A DNA stretch of 64,000 nucleotides from Alphaproteobacteria bacterium AO1-B (GCA_001890945.1 MLAX01000005.1:434001-498000); one strand, 5' to 3'; positions 9,382 through 18,022 are shown, counted from the first letter of the stretch. The notes: generated by a model from the letters alone, not told the origin. Numbers and translations: made by a program.

Positions 9382-9446
9382 CCGCTTGCCTCCAGTTGGG
9401 TTTTAAACCAGAACGCTCGCCGATTTGTTTTGGAAAGTCTATCCCG

Positions 9447-10499
9447 TTATTTCGGCATCAACGCCCAGTAATCGAAGTCGAGAATGACGCCGTCTTCGTA
9501 ACTGCCGTCGGCATCCTTCAGCGGATAATCGGCACAGGCGCGGTTTTTCGTGGCGACGAGCCGCAGCCGCAGGGCGGCAACGTCCGACCGGCCGTCAATC
9601 TCCGCCTTTTCCAGAACTTCCGACCAGGCATAAACGGTGTCGCCGGCAAAGAGCGGGGCCACATGCCGGCCGCCATTAATTCCGGCAACATGGAAGGCAT
9701 TGGCAAGGCCATTGAAGGACAGCGCCCGGGCCAGCGAAATCACATGTCCGCCATAGATCAGGCGTTTGCCGAAGCGGCTTTCTGCTTCCGTATGCAGGTT
9801 GAAATGCACCTTGGCCGTGTTCTGGTAGAGCCGAGTCGCCATCTGGTGCTCGGCCTCTTCAACGGTCATGCCGTCGACATGGTCGATTTTTTCGCCCACT
9901 TCGTAGTCGGCCCAGCGGAATGGCGAGCCGGAGAGGTCATTTTCCCAGTGTACGGTATCAAGCAGCGGGACGGCGTTGCCGAGCGCCTGCGGGTCGATGG
10001 CAGCGGGCAGATCCGGCACAACAGCATCGGGCGGCGGGCTGGTCACATCGCGCTTCTTCACCATGACCCAACGCACATAATCCAGGACTTCCGTGCCGTC
10101 GTCCGAATAGCCGGTGGAGCGTACGTAAACGACGCCGGTTTTGCCGTTGGAGTTTTCCTTCTTGCCGATAACTTCAGAGACAGTTGACAGCGTGTCACCC
10201 GGGTAAACGGGCGCAAGAAACCGGCCGCCGGCATAGCCGAGATTGGCAACCGCGTTCAGCGAGATATCCGGTACGGTCTTGCCGAAGACCACGTGAAACG
10301 TCAGGAGATCGTCCACCGGAGCGTGGGCATAGCCGAGCGCGCGGGCGAAAGCATCGGAGGACTGGACTGCGAAACGAGAGCCGTAAAGCGCGGTGTACAG
10401 CGCCTGGTCGCCGGAGGTGATCGTGCGCGGCGTGGCGTGTTTGATCACCTGACCGATTTGAAAGTCCTCGAAAAAATTACCCGCGTTCGTCTTGCTCAC
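9447..10499 (-). CDS. mch: Mesaconyl-CoA (2-methylfumaryl-CoA) hydratase
   Basis: Ethylmalonyl-CoA pathway enzyme that hydrates mesaconyl-C1-CoA to beta-methylmalyl-CoA. The 350-residue protein has two MaoC/hot-dog halves and the family N terminus KTNAGNFFEDFQIGQ followed by HATPRTITSGDQALYTALYG. The start was set at GTG 10499, preceded by an excellent GGGAGG five bases upstream; an ATG at 10523 would place that site inside the gene. Two more pathway enzymes, Ccr and Ecm, are encoded 30 kb away in this window. The usual neighbour, malyl-CoA lyase, is not seen. Confidence 0.9.
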   Translation of the reverse strand: MSKTNAGNFFEDFQIGQVIKHATPRTITSGDQALYTALYGSRFAVQSSDAFARALGYAHAPVDDLLTFHVVFGKTVPDISLNAVANLGYAGGRFLAPVYPGDTLSTVSEVIGKKENSNGKTGVVYVRSTGYSDDGTEVLDYVRWVMVKKRDVTSPPPDAVVPDLPAAIDPQALGNAVPLLDTVHWENDLSGSPFRWADYEVGEKIDHVDGMTVEEAEHQMATRLYQNTAKVHFNLHTEAESRFGKRLIYGGHVISLARALSFNGLANAFHVAGINGGRHVAPLFAGDTVYAWSEVLEKAEIDGRSDVAALRLRLVATKNRACADYPLKDADGSYEDGVILDFDYWALMPK

Positions 10500-10603
10500 C
10501 CGTGCCTCCCATGAAATTTGCATTGGCCGGATTAAACCTGTTTGCGGCGCACAAGAAAAGGCCCCCAAAAGACGAAAGGGCGCCGACTATCAGCGACTGC
10601 CCG

Positions 10604-11599
10604 TCAACTGTTGGCGGCATGAGTTTTCCGGACCTGTCCCGGGGGCATGTGAAACACCCGTTTGAAGGCGCGGTTAAAGGCTGGTTCCGACTGGTAGCCG
10701 AGACTGGCCGATATGGCGGCGATGGGCTGGCTCGTCTCCAGGAGCCTTGCACGGGCAAGATGCATCCGCCAAACGGTCAGGTATTCGATTGCCGGCATCC
10801 CAACGAGTTCGGTGAAGCGGGCTGAGAAGGCCGAGCGCGACATGCCGGCAACGTCCGCCAGTGTTTCCAGCGTCCAGCTCTCGGCTGGAGCCCGGTGGAT
10901 TGCCAGCACGGCCCGGCCGATTTGCGGGTCGCGGGCGGCTTTCAACCAGCCCCTGTTGGCCTCCGGCGCCGTATTGATCCAGCGTCGGATTGCCTCGATC
11001 ACCACAACATCGGCAAGCCGCGTAATCACAGTTTCGCCGCCCGGTCTGAGCTCCCGCGCTTCCCTCGCGATGAATTGCAGTGTTCCCTGCAACCAGCTGC
11101 CGGCATCCTCTGTCCAGGTGTCGATCTTCAAGACTTCAGGCAAGAGCTGCATCAACAGCCCGCTTGCAGCATGATCAAGGCGGACGATGCCGTACATGAT
11201 GCTGGTTTCCTCACCGCCGCCGCCAAACTCCAGCGTTTCATAGAGCTCAGTGACCTTCCGGATTGGCAACTCATCGAGCGTTAAGAGCGGGGTATTCAGA
11301 TCACTTCGGAAATTGAGTTCCTGACCCTTGGTCATCAGCACCAGGTTGCCTTTTTCCACCTGAAACGGGTCACCGCTCCCGACCGTCATCCAGCATCGCC
11401 CGCCGATGATCACGGCGAAACTCATCACATTGTCAAAGCCCGGGATTGCAACGCCCCAGGGGGCGGTAAGCCGGGACTGGCAATAAAATGTGCCGGTAAG
11501 TTTTAGAAGGTGCAGGATTTCACCAAGAGGGTCGCCAAGCGGCTGGGCAATGGCATCCGGGTTCGGCACATGCGGGGTCGCAGTCATCATCATGTACAT
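10604..11599 (-). CDS. AraC family transcriptional regulator (cupin_6 + HTH)
   Basis: A regulator of about 331 residues with an N-terminal cupin-like AraC_binding/cupin_6 domain and a C-terminal AraC DNA-binding domain with two helix-turn-helix motifs (TLETLADVAGMSRSAFSARF and a second around AAISASLGYQSEPAFNRAFKR). The N terminus is uncertain because several ATG codons are clustered at 11587-11599 and none has a strong ribosome-binding site. It is divergent from the NmrA-like gene at 11734, and control of that gene and the following membrane gene is the natural inference. Confidence 0.87.
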   Translation of the reverse strand: MYMMMTATPHVPNPDAIAQPLGDPLGEILHLLKLTGTFYCQSRLTAPWGVAIPGFDNVMSFAVIIGGRCWMTVGSGDPFQVEKGNLVLMTKGQELNFRSDLNTPLLTLDELPIRKVTELYETLEFGGGGEETSIMYGIVRLDHAASGLLMQLLPEVLKIDTWTEDAGSWLQGTLQFIAREARELRPGGETVITRLADVVVIEAIRRWINTAPEANRGWLKAARDPQIGRAVLAIHRAPAESWTLETLADVAGMSRSAFSARFTELVGMPAIEYLTVWRMHLARARLLETSQPIAAISASLGYQSEPAFNRAFKRVFHMPPGQVRKTHAANS

Positions 11600-11733
11600 G
11601 ACTGTGCCACGAAGTTTCCTGTTCGTCCATATTCTCTGGACGATCGGATAAGAAGTGAAGACGTTTGAGAATTGTTCGTCTCTTTGAAATCCATATCTTC
11701 GGGTCATCGCAACAGTTGATCCGGAGAGGACCC

Positions 11734-12561
11734 ATGGAAGACAAAACCATTCTCGTAATCGGCGCGACCGGCAAGACCGGCTCCCGCATCGCCAAATCGC
11801 TTGAAGACAAAGGTATTTCCGTTCGCCGCGGATCTCGCAGCGCGCCGGTGCCGTTTGATTGGGAGCAGCCGCAAACCTGGGGCCCGGCGCTTCAGGGCGC
11901 CTCGGCTGCTTATGTGTCTTACTTTCCCGACATTGCCGTGCCCGGCGCTGTGGAGCAGGTCGAGGCGTTCACCAAAACTGCGAAGGATGCCGGTGTTGAA
12001 AAGCTGGTGCTTTTGACCGGCCGCGGCGAGCATCACGCGGAACGCGCCGAAGAAGTTGTCCGCACGTCCGGACTTGCCTTCACCATCGTCCGTGCCGCCT
12101 GGTTTGCGCAGAATTACTCGGAAGGCGCATTGTTTGAGCCTGTCATGGCCGGTGTGCTGCCGATGCCGGGCGGCGATATCCGCGAGCCGATCGTCGATGT
12201 CGATGACATTGCAGCGGTGGCTGTCGCTGCGCTGACCGAGGACGGGCATGACGGTGAACTTTACGAAGTCACCGGTCCGCGCCTGATGAGCTTTGCCGAT
12301 ATGGCGCAGGAACTTTCTACTGCGATCGGGCGCCGTGTTCAGCATCTGCCGATCTCCTTCGAAGAGTTCCATGCAGAAGTTGCCCGCTCCAGCGGCGAGA
12401 TGATTGCCGGTGTCATTACCGAGATCGCCCGCGAAACACTGGATGGCCGCAACGCCCATCTTACCGATGGGGTACAGCGCGCCCTTGGCCGCCCGCCGAA
12501 AGATTTTGCTGACTATGCCCGGGATGCTGCGCGCTCCGGTGCCTGGTCGGCAGCTGCCTGA
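11734..12561 (+). CDS. NmrA-like NAD(P)-binding protein (atypical SDR)
   Basis: A 275-residue Rossmann-fold protein of the NmrA/atypical short-chain dehydrogenase type, with dinucleotide motif GATGKTG near the N terminus and no classical YxxxK catalytic pair that I can identify. Such proteins may be redox sensors or NADPH-dependent reductases of small quinones or aldehydes. The start ATG 11734 is preceded by GGAGAGGA. It is followed 24 bp later by a small membrane protein, probably the same operon, and is divergent from an AraC-type regulator. The substrate is unknown. Confidence 0.82.
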   Translation: MEDKTILVIGATGKTGSRIAKSLEDKGISVRRGSRSAPVPFDWEQPQTWGPALQGASAAYVSYFPDIAVPGAVEQVEAFTKTAKDAGVEKLVLLTGRGEHHAERAEEVVRTSGLAFTIVRAAWFAQNYSEGALFEPVMAGVLPMPGGDIREPIVDVDDIAAVAVAALTEDGHDGELYEVTGPRLMSFADMAQELSTAIGRRVQHLPISFEEFHAEVARSSGEMIAGVITEIARETLDGRNAHLTDGVQRALGRPPKDFADYARDAARSGAWSAAA

Positions 12562-12585
12562 CGTGTGTGAAAAAGGAGATCGATC

Positions 12586-13011
12586 ATGCATATCCCGTGG
12601 TTTGACAGAGCAATCCTTGGCGTCGCAGGTGTGACGGCGCTCGGCATCGGCCTTGCCATCACCGCCGTACCGGCAGGTTTTTACGCCGCCTATGACATCG
12701 TCCTTGGCGGCAATCCGAGCCTTTTGAATGAGCTGCGCGCACCGGGCGCCAACCTGGCAGCGCTTGGGGCTCTCATTCTGGCCGGAGCGTTCCTGTCCGG
12801 TGTGAGCCGACTTTCCGCAGCGCTTGGTGCCATCGTATTTCTTGCCTATGCGTTTGGCCGGTGTGTCAGCCTGGGTCTGGATGGCGCACCGCACAGCGGG
12901 CTGGTGACGGCGCTGGTGATTGAGCTGGTGATTGGTGGGCTGTGCCTCTTGAGTTTGGTGCGGCAGACCAATGCAGTCCGGTTTTCAACGTTCACGCAAA
13001 GGACCGCCTGA
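12586..13011 (+). CDS. DUF4345-type small membrane protein
   Basis: A 141-residue integral membrane protein with about four transmembrane helices and the DUF4345 hallmark ELRAPGANLAALGALILAG in its middle. An AAAGGAGA ribosome-binding site precedes the ATG. Function unknown; it is probably co-transcribed with the NmrA-like gene upstream. It is the last recognisable gene before an 820-bp repeat-rich non-coding stretch. Confidence 0.75.
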   Translation: MHIPWFDRAILGVAGVTALGIGLAITAVPAGFYAAYDIVLGGNPSLLNELRAPGANLAALGALILAGAFLSGVSRLSAALGAIVFLAYAFGRCVSLGLDGAPHSGLVTALVIELVIGGLCLLSLVRQTNAVRFSTFTQRTA

Positions 13012-13036
13012 CCGGGAACTTCTCCCGCGGCCTTGA

Positions 13037-13056
13037 TCCCGGCTCGGCGGCCGGGA
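13037..13056. repeat. REP-like palindrome, copy A
   Basis: TCCCGGC (13037-13043), loop TCGGCG, GCCGGGA (13050-13056). The same arms and nearly the same loop recur at 13585-13604, so this is one member of a repeat family. Confidence 0.75.
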
Positions 13057-13542
13057 AGGCACAAACAGACATGGCAAAAACAGGCACGGCGCAATGAGAC
13101 TGCGCCAGAACCAAAAGCGCCGCGAGGACCTCCTCCGGCGTTTTTGCTGTTTCGCCGCCCGTTTGGCACAGGAGTGGCGGGGCGCGCCAGGCTTTGCCTT
13201 GCGCTACTTGTTCAAATTGTTTCTTCGGCAAAAGCTGTCACGCCCCGCCCGGGCTGTTTCTCATGGCAATGGTGGATCCGACTTGCGAACAGACGCTTGG
13301 GTGTTGCCACCCCCGCACCGCGCCCTCCGCAGCCGCACCGCTCCACCCGGGTCTACGGTCCCCGGGATCATTGACCACCGGACCTGCCAGGAAAGAACCG
13401 TTACCTCTTTCCCCCAGCCCCGCCCGGCCTGTTCCTTCCCACGGGTCGGTCCCACGGAAAGCCCGTCGAACAGGCACGGAGGAAGTATACGGGCAGGGGT
13501 GAGGGGCGTGGATAAGATTCTTTGCGAGGCTTTATCCGCATT

Positions 13543-13608
13543 GCCGTCCCGGACTTGATCCGTGATCTGTTTGTCCGGTTTGGGTCCCGGCTCGGAGGCC
13601 GGGACGGC
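13543..13608. repeat. Composite REP-like element with nested palindromes
   Basis: Outer arms GCCGTCCCGG (13543-13552) and CCGGGACGGC (13599-13608) pair perfectly over 66 bp. The right side also contains the copy-A palindrome TCCCGGC-TCGGAG-GCCGGGA (13585-13604). Two alternative hairpins are therefore possible. Confidence 0.75.
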
Positions 13609-13642
13609 GCGGAGAAGGAATAGTCTTTTTCGACACTTCGCC

Positions 13643-13671
13643 GTCATCCCATGGCTTGACCATGGGATGAC
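13643..13671. repeat. Perfect 12-bp-arm palindrome
   Basis: GTCATCCCATGG (13643-13654), loop CTTGA, CCATGGGATGAC (13660-13671). It is a variant of the GTCATCCCCGC-type repeat at 13785 and would form a very stable hairpin. Confidence 0.75.
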
Positions 13672-13784
13672 CGGTTGGGGGAAAGGTCCTTTCCAGGGTT
13701 GCGGCGGTTGTTTTGGAGTTGACCCGGGAATTCTCGTTTCGGGAACGCCACGGAAAAAGTACAGCCCCTCCAAAACCAATGCGG

Positions 13785-13811
13785 TCATCCCCGCTTCATG
13801 CGGGGATCCAT
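13785..13811. repeat. GTCATCCCCGC hairpin repeat
   Basis: ATCCCCGC (13787-13794), loop TTCAT, GCGGGGAT (13800-13807). Its right end TGCGGGGATCCAT (13799-13811) is repeated exactly on the far side of the GIY-YIG gene at 14132-14144. Confidence 0.75.
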
Positions 13812-13834
13812 ATCCCTTACTTCCAAACCGAGAG

Positions 13835-14122
13835 CTATCGGTTCAAGTCCTCATAGAGGTCCCGCCAATCCGGATTGGCCGCTTCGATCGTTCGAATCTT
13901 CCAGGCCCTCGGCCAGCGTTTCAGGCGCTTTTCGCGCCGGATGGCGTCTTCGGGTGTTTCAAAGACCTCATAGTGAACCAGCCGGGTCACGTCATAGCGG
14001 CGGGTGAAGCCTTCGGCCTGTTTTTCGCGGTGCTCATGAATGCGGCGTGCGAGGTTGTTGGTCACCCCGGTGGAAAACGTCCCGTTTTTGCGGCTTGCCA
14101 ACAGGTAGACATAAAACGCCAT
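13835..14122 (-). CDS. GIY-YIG (UPF0213-type) small nuclease-like protein, active-site Tyr replaced
   Basis: A 95-residue stand-alone GIY-YIG domain: YVYLLASRKNGTFSTGVTNN, then ARRIHEH and DAIRREKRLKRW. In typical members the second catalytic tyrosine lies in GTLYTGVTN; here the codon TCC gives Ser (GTFSTG), one base away from a Tyr codon, so nuclease activity may be reduced or lost. The gene is bounded by 13-bp direct repeats (13799-13811 and 14132-14144) that are the arm of a local hairpin repeat. Small GIY-YIG proteins of this family have poorly known biological roles. Confidence 0.85.
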   Translation of the reverse strand: MAFYVYLLASRKNGTFSTGVTNNLARRIHEHREKQAEGFTRRYDVTRLVHYEVFETPEDAIRREKRLKRWPRAWKIRTIEAANPDWRDLYEDLNR

Positions 14123-14131
14123 ACCTCATTG

Positions 14132-14144
14132 TGCGGGGATCCAT
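14132..14144. repeat. 13-bp direct repeat flanking the GIY-YIG gene (right copy)
   Basis: TGCGGGGATCCAT, identical to 13799-13811. The two copies lie 333 bp apart and bracket the GIY-YIG gene. This copy has no intact partner arm for a hairpin. Confidence 0.8.
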
Positions 14145-14226
14145 TGGCTCCGGAGTTATCTGGAAGGGGCGGAGACGGAAGGGAGCCTAGATGGTCAAGC
14201 ATGGTATGAAGGCAGGAGAATTTGAT

Positions 14227-14263
14227 AAAAACAAAAAACCCGGATCTTTCGACCCGGGCTTTT
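14227..14263 (-). terminator. Rho-independent terminator of typA
   Basis: CCCGG (14239-14243) pairs with CCGGG (14254-14258) around a 10-nt loop, with AAAA/TTTT flanks. On the minus strand the stem is followed by TTTTTTGTTTTT, placed about 30 bp after the typA stop. Confidence 0.75.
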
Positions 14264-14294
14264 CAACTTCATACCACCTAGAAAATTAGGAAAC

Positions 14295-16118
14295 TCAGGC
14301 GCTTTCTTTTTTCATGGCGCGTTCCTGGCGCTTGCGCTCGTGCGGGTCGAGTTCGGCCTTGCGCAGGCGGATGCTGGATGGGGTGACTTCAACCAGCTCG
14401 TCATCGGCGATGTAGGAGAGCGCGGCTTCCAGTGTCAGGCGGATCGGAGTGGTGAGTTTCACCGCATCGTCCTTGCCGGCAGAGCGGATGTTGGTCAGCT
14501 GCTTGCCTTTCAGGACGTTGACTTCCAGATCGTTGCCGCGGGTGTGCTCGCCCACGATCATGCCCGGATACACCTTGGTGCCCGGATCGATCATCATCGG
14601 GCCGCGGTCTTCCAGGTTGAAGAGCGCGTAAGCCACTGCTTCACCCGTGCCGTTGGACAGAAGAACGCCCGTGTGACGGCCTGTGATCGGACCCTTGTAG
14701 GCCTCGTAGGCGTGGAACAGCCGGTTGAAGATCGCAGAACCGCGGGTGTCGGACATCAATTCGGCCTGGTAGCCGATGAGGCCGCGGGTCGGGGCGTGGA
14801 ACACCAGACGGGTGCGGCCGCCGCCGGACGGCTTCATTTCCAGAAGATCGGCTTTGCGTTCCTGAAGCTTTTGAACGACGGCGCCGGAGAATTCCTCATC
14901 GACGTCGATGATGACTTCCTCGATTGGCTCCAGACGATTGCCGGCCTCATCGAATTGATAAACGACGCGCGGACGGCCAACGCCGAGCTCAAAGCCTTCG
15001 CGGCGCATGTTTTCGATCAGGATCGCCAGCAGAAGTTCGCCGCGGCCGGAAACGATGAAGGCGTCCGGTTCGTCGGTGTCTTCAACCTTCAGCGCGACGT
15101 TGCCTTCGGCCTCCTTCATCAGGCGCTCGCGGATGACGCGGGACTGAACCTTGGAGCCTTCGGTGCCGGCAAGCGGGCTGTCGTTGACGCGGAAGGTCAT
15201 GGAGAGTGTCGGCGGGTCGATCGGCTGGGCCTGGATCGGCTCGTCAACACCCGGCGCGCAGAGTGTGTCGGCAACGGTTGCCTTGGTCAGCCCCGCAATT
15301 GCGACGATGTCGCCAGCTTCACCCTTTTCGATCGGCTGACGCTCCAGACCGCGGAAGGCGAGGATTTTCGAGACACGGCCGGTCTCGATCTGCTTGCCGT
15401 CGCGCGACAGGGCCTTGATGGCCATGTTCGGGGTGGCGGTTCCGGAAACGACACGTCCGGTCAGGATGCGGCCGAGGAACGGGTCGGATTCGATTGTTGT
15501 CGCCAGCAGCTTGAATTCGCCGTCTTCGGCTTCCGGCTCGGCGACCTTGTCGAGAACCATGTCGAACAGCGGATCCATGTTGTCCTGCGGTCCATCCGGC
15601 TCTAGCGCCATCCATTCCTGCTTGGCAGAGCCGTAAAGGACCGGGAAGTCGAGCTGGTCTTCGTTGGCATCGAGGGAAGCGAAGAGGTCGAATACTTCGT
15701 CCAGCACTTCGTCGGCGCGTTGCTCCGGCTTGTCGATCTTGTTGATGGCAACGATCGGCTTCAGGCCGAGTTTCAGTGCCTTGCCAAGAACGAATTTCGT
15801 TTGCGGCATCGGGCCTTCGGCAGCGTCGACCAAAAGGATCACGCCGTCGACCATGTGCAGGATGCGCTCCACCTCGCCGCCGAAGTCGGCGTGGCCAGGG
15901 GTGTCGACGATGTTGATGCGGGTGTCTTTCCAGACCAGCGAGGTCACCTTCGCCAGGATGGTAATGCCACGCTCGCGCTCGATGTCGTTGGAGTCCATCA
16001 TGCGTTCTTCGGTGCGCTGGTTGTCGCGGAACGCACCGGATTGCTTCAGGAGGACGTCGATCAGAGTGGTTTTGCCATGGTCGACGTGCGCGATGATGGC
16101 AATGTTACGCAGTTTCAT
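14295..16118 (-). CDS. typA: Translational GTPase TypA/BipA
   Basis: Ribosome-associated GTPase of 607 residues needed for 50S maturation and growth under cold or stress. It has G1 AHVDHGKT near the N terminus, G2/switch around RGITILAK, G3 DTPGHADF and G4 NKID, then EF-G-like domains and the TypA-specific C-terminal domain. The start is ATG 16118 (MKLRNIAIIAHVDHG), preceded by GGAG seven bases upstream; an extension to 16169 lacks family support. The gene is transcribed alone between a strong promoter and a hairpin terminator. Confidence 0.96.
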   Translation of the reverse strand: MKLRNIAIIAHVDHGKTTLIDVLLKQSGAFRDNQRTEERMMDSNDIERERGITILAKVTSLVWKDTRINIVDTPGHADFGGEVERILHMVDGVILLVDAAEGPMPQTKFVLGKALKLGLKPIVAINKIDKPEQRADEVLDEVFDLFASLDANEDQLDFPVLYGSAKQEWMALEPDGPQDNMDPLFDMVLDKVAEPEAEDGEFKLLATTIESDPFLGRILTGRVVSGTATPNMAIKALSRDGKQIETGRVSKILAFRGLERQPIEKGEAGDIVAIAGLTKATVADTLCAPGVDEPIQAQPIDPPTLSMTFRVNDSPLAGTEGSKVQSRVIRERLMKEAEGNVALKVEDTDEPDAFIVSGRGELLLAILIENMRREGFELGVGRPRVVYQFDEAGNRLEPIEEVIIDVDEEFSGAVVQKLQERKADLLEMKPSGGGRTRLVFHAPTRGLIGYQAELMSDTRGSAIFNRLFHAYEAYKGPITGRHTGVLLSNGTGEAVAYALFNLEDRGPMMIDPGTKVYPGMIVGEHTRGNDLEVNVLKGKQLTNIRSAGKDDAVKLTTPIRLTLEAALSYIADDELVEVTPSSIRLRKAELDPHERKRQERAMKKESA

Positions 16119-16228
16119 GAGTAGGCTCCAAAAGACATGAAGCGGGTCCCATGGGAACCCGCAGCACATCTGGATATGAATTTCCGGGATCGGCTGCAGT
16201 CTGTTTCTGCCGGGCCGAATTTGGCGCC

Positions 16229-16257
16229 TTTATACGCGCAGTCCTTGAATTGTGCAA
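16229..16257 (-). promoter_or_regulatory. Sigma-70 promoter of typA
   Basis: On the minus strand TTGCAC (16252-16257), a 17-nt spacer and TATAAA (16229-16234), about 110 bp upstream of the typA start codon. Confidence 0.6.
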
Positions 16258-16277
16258 TGCAGTGGTAGTTCTGCGCA

Positions 16278-16320
16278 TTGACAGAATTGAACCTCCGCCC
16301 TAACTAGTAAGGTATCCTTA
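16278..16320 (+). promoter_or_regulatory. Promoter and putative MarR operator
   Basis: TTGACA (16278-16283), 17-nt spacer and TAACTA (16301-16306) form a promoter for the MarR-MFS operon. Immediately downstream is the inverted repeat TAAGG-TAT-CCTTA (16308-16320), well placed for autorepression by the MarR-type protein encoded 17 bp further on. Confidence 0.55.
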
Positions 16321-16336
16321 TTAATTTGAGCTGTTC

Positions 16337-16798
16337 ATGACATTACCTCCACCCAATATCGGTGTGACGATGCTGATTGTCGACTTGGCGCGCATGCTGC
16401 GCCGCCAGTTCGAGGCGGCCCTTGCCGATGTCGAGACAGGACTGACCGTTGGCGAGGCGCGGACACTGTTTTACGTCTGGCGGATGCCGGGTCAACGGCA
16501 GGCAGTCTTGGCCGATGCGATGTACGTGGAACCGATGACCTTGGTGGGCTATCTCGACTCGCTCGAAAAATCTGGCCTTATCAAGCGCCAACCCGATCCG
16601 TCCGACAAACGGGCGAAACTGGTGCTGCTGACCGAAGACGCCGACCCGCTGCTGGAGCGCATCAGCGTTGCTCTGGAGGGCGTCCGGGCGCGCGCGCTGG
16701 AAGGTGTTATGGGGGAAGACCGCAAGGTGCTGGAAACCCTTCTTCAAAACATGAAGGATAGTCTTTTGCTGCTTTCGCCGAACGGGAAGGGCAAATGA
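16337..16798 (+). CDS. MarR family regulator
   Basis: A 153-residue winged-helix regulator with recognition region around ADAMYVEPMTLVGYLDSLEKSGLIKR and wing DPSDKRAKLVLLT, typical of MarR proteins. Its stop overlaps the start of the MFS exporter gene (ATGA, 16795-16798), so the two are translationally coupled and the protein probably represses the pair in response to an exported compound. A palindrome lies directly at its promoter. The ATG has only a weak ribosome-binding site. Confidence 0.88.
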   Translation: MTLPPPNIGVTMLIVDLARMLRRQFEAALADVETGLTVGEARTLFYVWRMPGQRQAVLADAMYVEPMTLVGYLDSLEKSGLIKRQPDPSDKRAKLVLLTEDADPLLERISVALEGVRARALEGVMGEDRKVLETLLQNMKDSLLLLSPNGKGK

Positions 16799-18009
16799 CA
16801 GCAACACCCGCCACTTTGATGAGTGCCCGCAGGACTGCACTGCTCGGCGCCGGTCTTGTGGCCGTCGGGCCCATTTCCATGGCGCTTTATACGCCGGCCA
16901 TGCCGGCGCTGGTTGAGTTTTTCGGCACGACCGACGGTGCGGTGAAGCTGACCCTGACATCCTATTTTGCCGGATTTGCCGCCACACAGCTGGTGTGCGG
17001 GCCATTGACCGACGCTTTCGGCCGCAAGCCGATCACAATCCTGTTTCTCGGCATTTATCTCATCTCAAGCGTGCTGGCGACATTCAGCCCCACAGTAGAG
17101 TTCATGGTGGCAGCCCGTGCCCTTCAAGGGGTTGGCGCAGCGATCGGGATTTCTGTCTCGCGCGCAATTGTACGGGATCAATTCACCGGTCAGGCGTCCG
17201 CGCGGATTATGAACACCATTGCCATGATGCTGGCGCTTGGGCCGGCGCTTTCGCCAACGATCGGCGGGTTTGTGCTCGAGCTGTTCAGCTGGCGGGAAGT
17301 CTTCTGGTGCATGGTGATCTACGGCGTGGCGCTGATGGCGGCCGTGACCGTGTTTCAAGTGGAAACGAACCCATCGCCGGGCAAACATCACCTGAACCCG
17401 CGTCAGCTCGCCATCAATTACACCACGCTTTTGAAAGATCCACGGTTTCTCGCACCGGCAATCCTGATTGGCTGCGGCCTCGGCAACATCTATGCCCTCG
17501 CAACCGTGCTGCCCTTCGTGCTGATCTACGAAGTCGGCCTGTCGCCCTCTGTCTTCGGCCTCACCATGATCCTGCAGTCCGGGTCATTTATCCTCGGCAC
17601 AGTGGTCACCGGTCAGCTCTTGAAAGTGACCGACGCTCACAAGCTGGTGCCCTTCGGATTGGTCATGCTGGTTGTTGCCTCTGTCTTGATGTGCGGCATG
17701 ACACTGACACAAGCGCCCTCCGTGGCGTCCGTCATGGCACCCGTTGGCTTGTTTGTATTCGCCTTGGCGTTTGTTCTTCCGGCAAGTTTTACAGATTCCA
17801 TGGCCCCGTTCCCGCACATTGCAGGCGCAGCTTCGTCCATGCTTGGCTTCCTTCAGTTTGGCGGCGGTGTGGCTGCGAGCCTGATCGTGGCCGTTGTCGG
17901 TGATCCTGTTCTCGGGCTTGCTTTTGTGCTTCCGGCCATGCCGGTGGTAGGCGTTGTCTGTTACCTGTTGCTCCGCGGCCAGGACACCCAGCACGCCGCA
18001 GCCGAATAA
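16795..18009 (+). CDS. MFS multidrug exporter, Bcr/CflA-type
   Basis: A 404-residue major facilitator with about 12 transmembrane helices; motif A-like GPLTDAFGRKP after TM2 and motif C-like ALGPALSPTIGGF in TM5 mark it as a drug:H+ antiporter of the Bcr/CflA group. It overlaps the MarR gene by four bases. The substrate is unknown. A second Bcr/CflA-type exporter is encoded at 57531-58733, but the two are not close copies. Confidence 0.87.
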   Translation: MTATPATLMSARRTALLGAGLVAVGPISMALYTPAMPALVEFFGTTDGAVKLTLTSYFAGFAATQLVCGPLTDAFGRKPITILFLGIYLISSVLATFSPTVEFMVAARALQGVGAAIGISVSRAIVRDQFTGQASARIMNTIAMMLALGPALSPTIGGFVLELFSWREVFWCMVIYGVALMAAVTVFQVETNPSPGKHHLNPRQLAINYTTLLKDPRFLAPAILIGCGLGNIYALATVLPFVLIYEVGLSPSVFGLTMILQSGSFILGTVVTGQLLKVTDAHKLVPFGLVMLVVASVLMCGMTLTQAPSVASVMAPVGLFVFALAFVLPASFTDSMAPFPHIAGAASSMLGFLQFGGGVAASLIVAVVGDPVLGLAFVLPAMPVVGVVCYLLLRGQDTQHAAAE

Positions 18010-18022
18010 CTACGTCTTGATT

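Larger units (their letters stand above)
13012..13834 (+). other. 823-bp gene-poor mosaic region with repeat elements
   Basis: No frame here gives a recognisable protein; open frames on both strands are Arg/Pro-rich and lack ribosome-binding sites. The stretch carries at least four palindromic elements (13037-13056, 13543-13608, 13643-13671, 13785-13811) and looks like an accumulation of REP-like intergenic repeats. It separates the DUF4345 gene from a minus-strand GIY-YIG gene. Confidence 0.7.

Noticed and set aside
13012..13834. CRISPR array or integron in the repeat field
   Set aside because: The repeats are palindromes of different types with irregular spacing; there are no regularly spaced direct repeats, cas genes or integrase.
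13838..13852. tRNA-like T-loop GGTTCAAGTCC
   Set aside because: It is the 3' end of the GIY-YIG gene; there is no acceptor stem, anticodon arm or CCA context around it.
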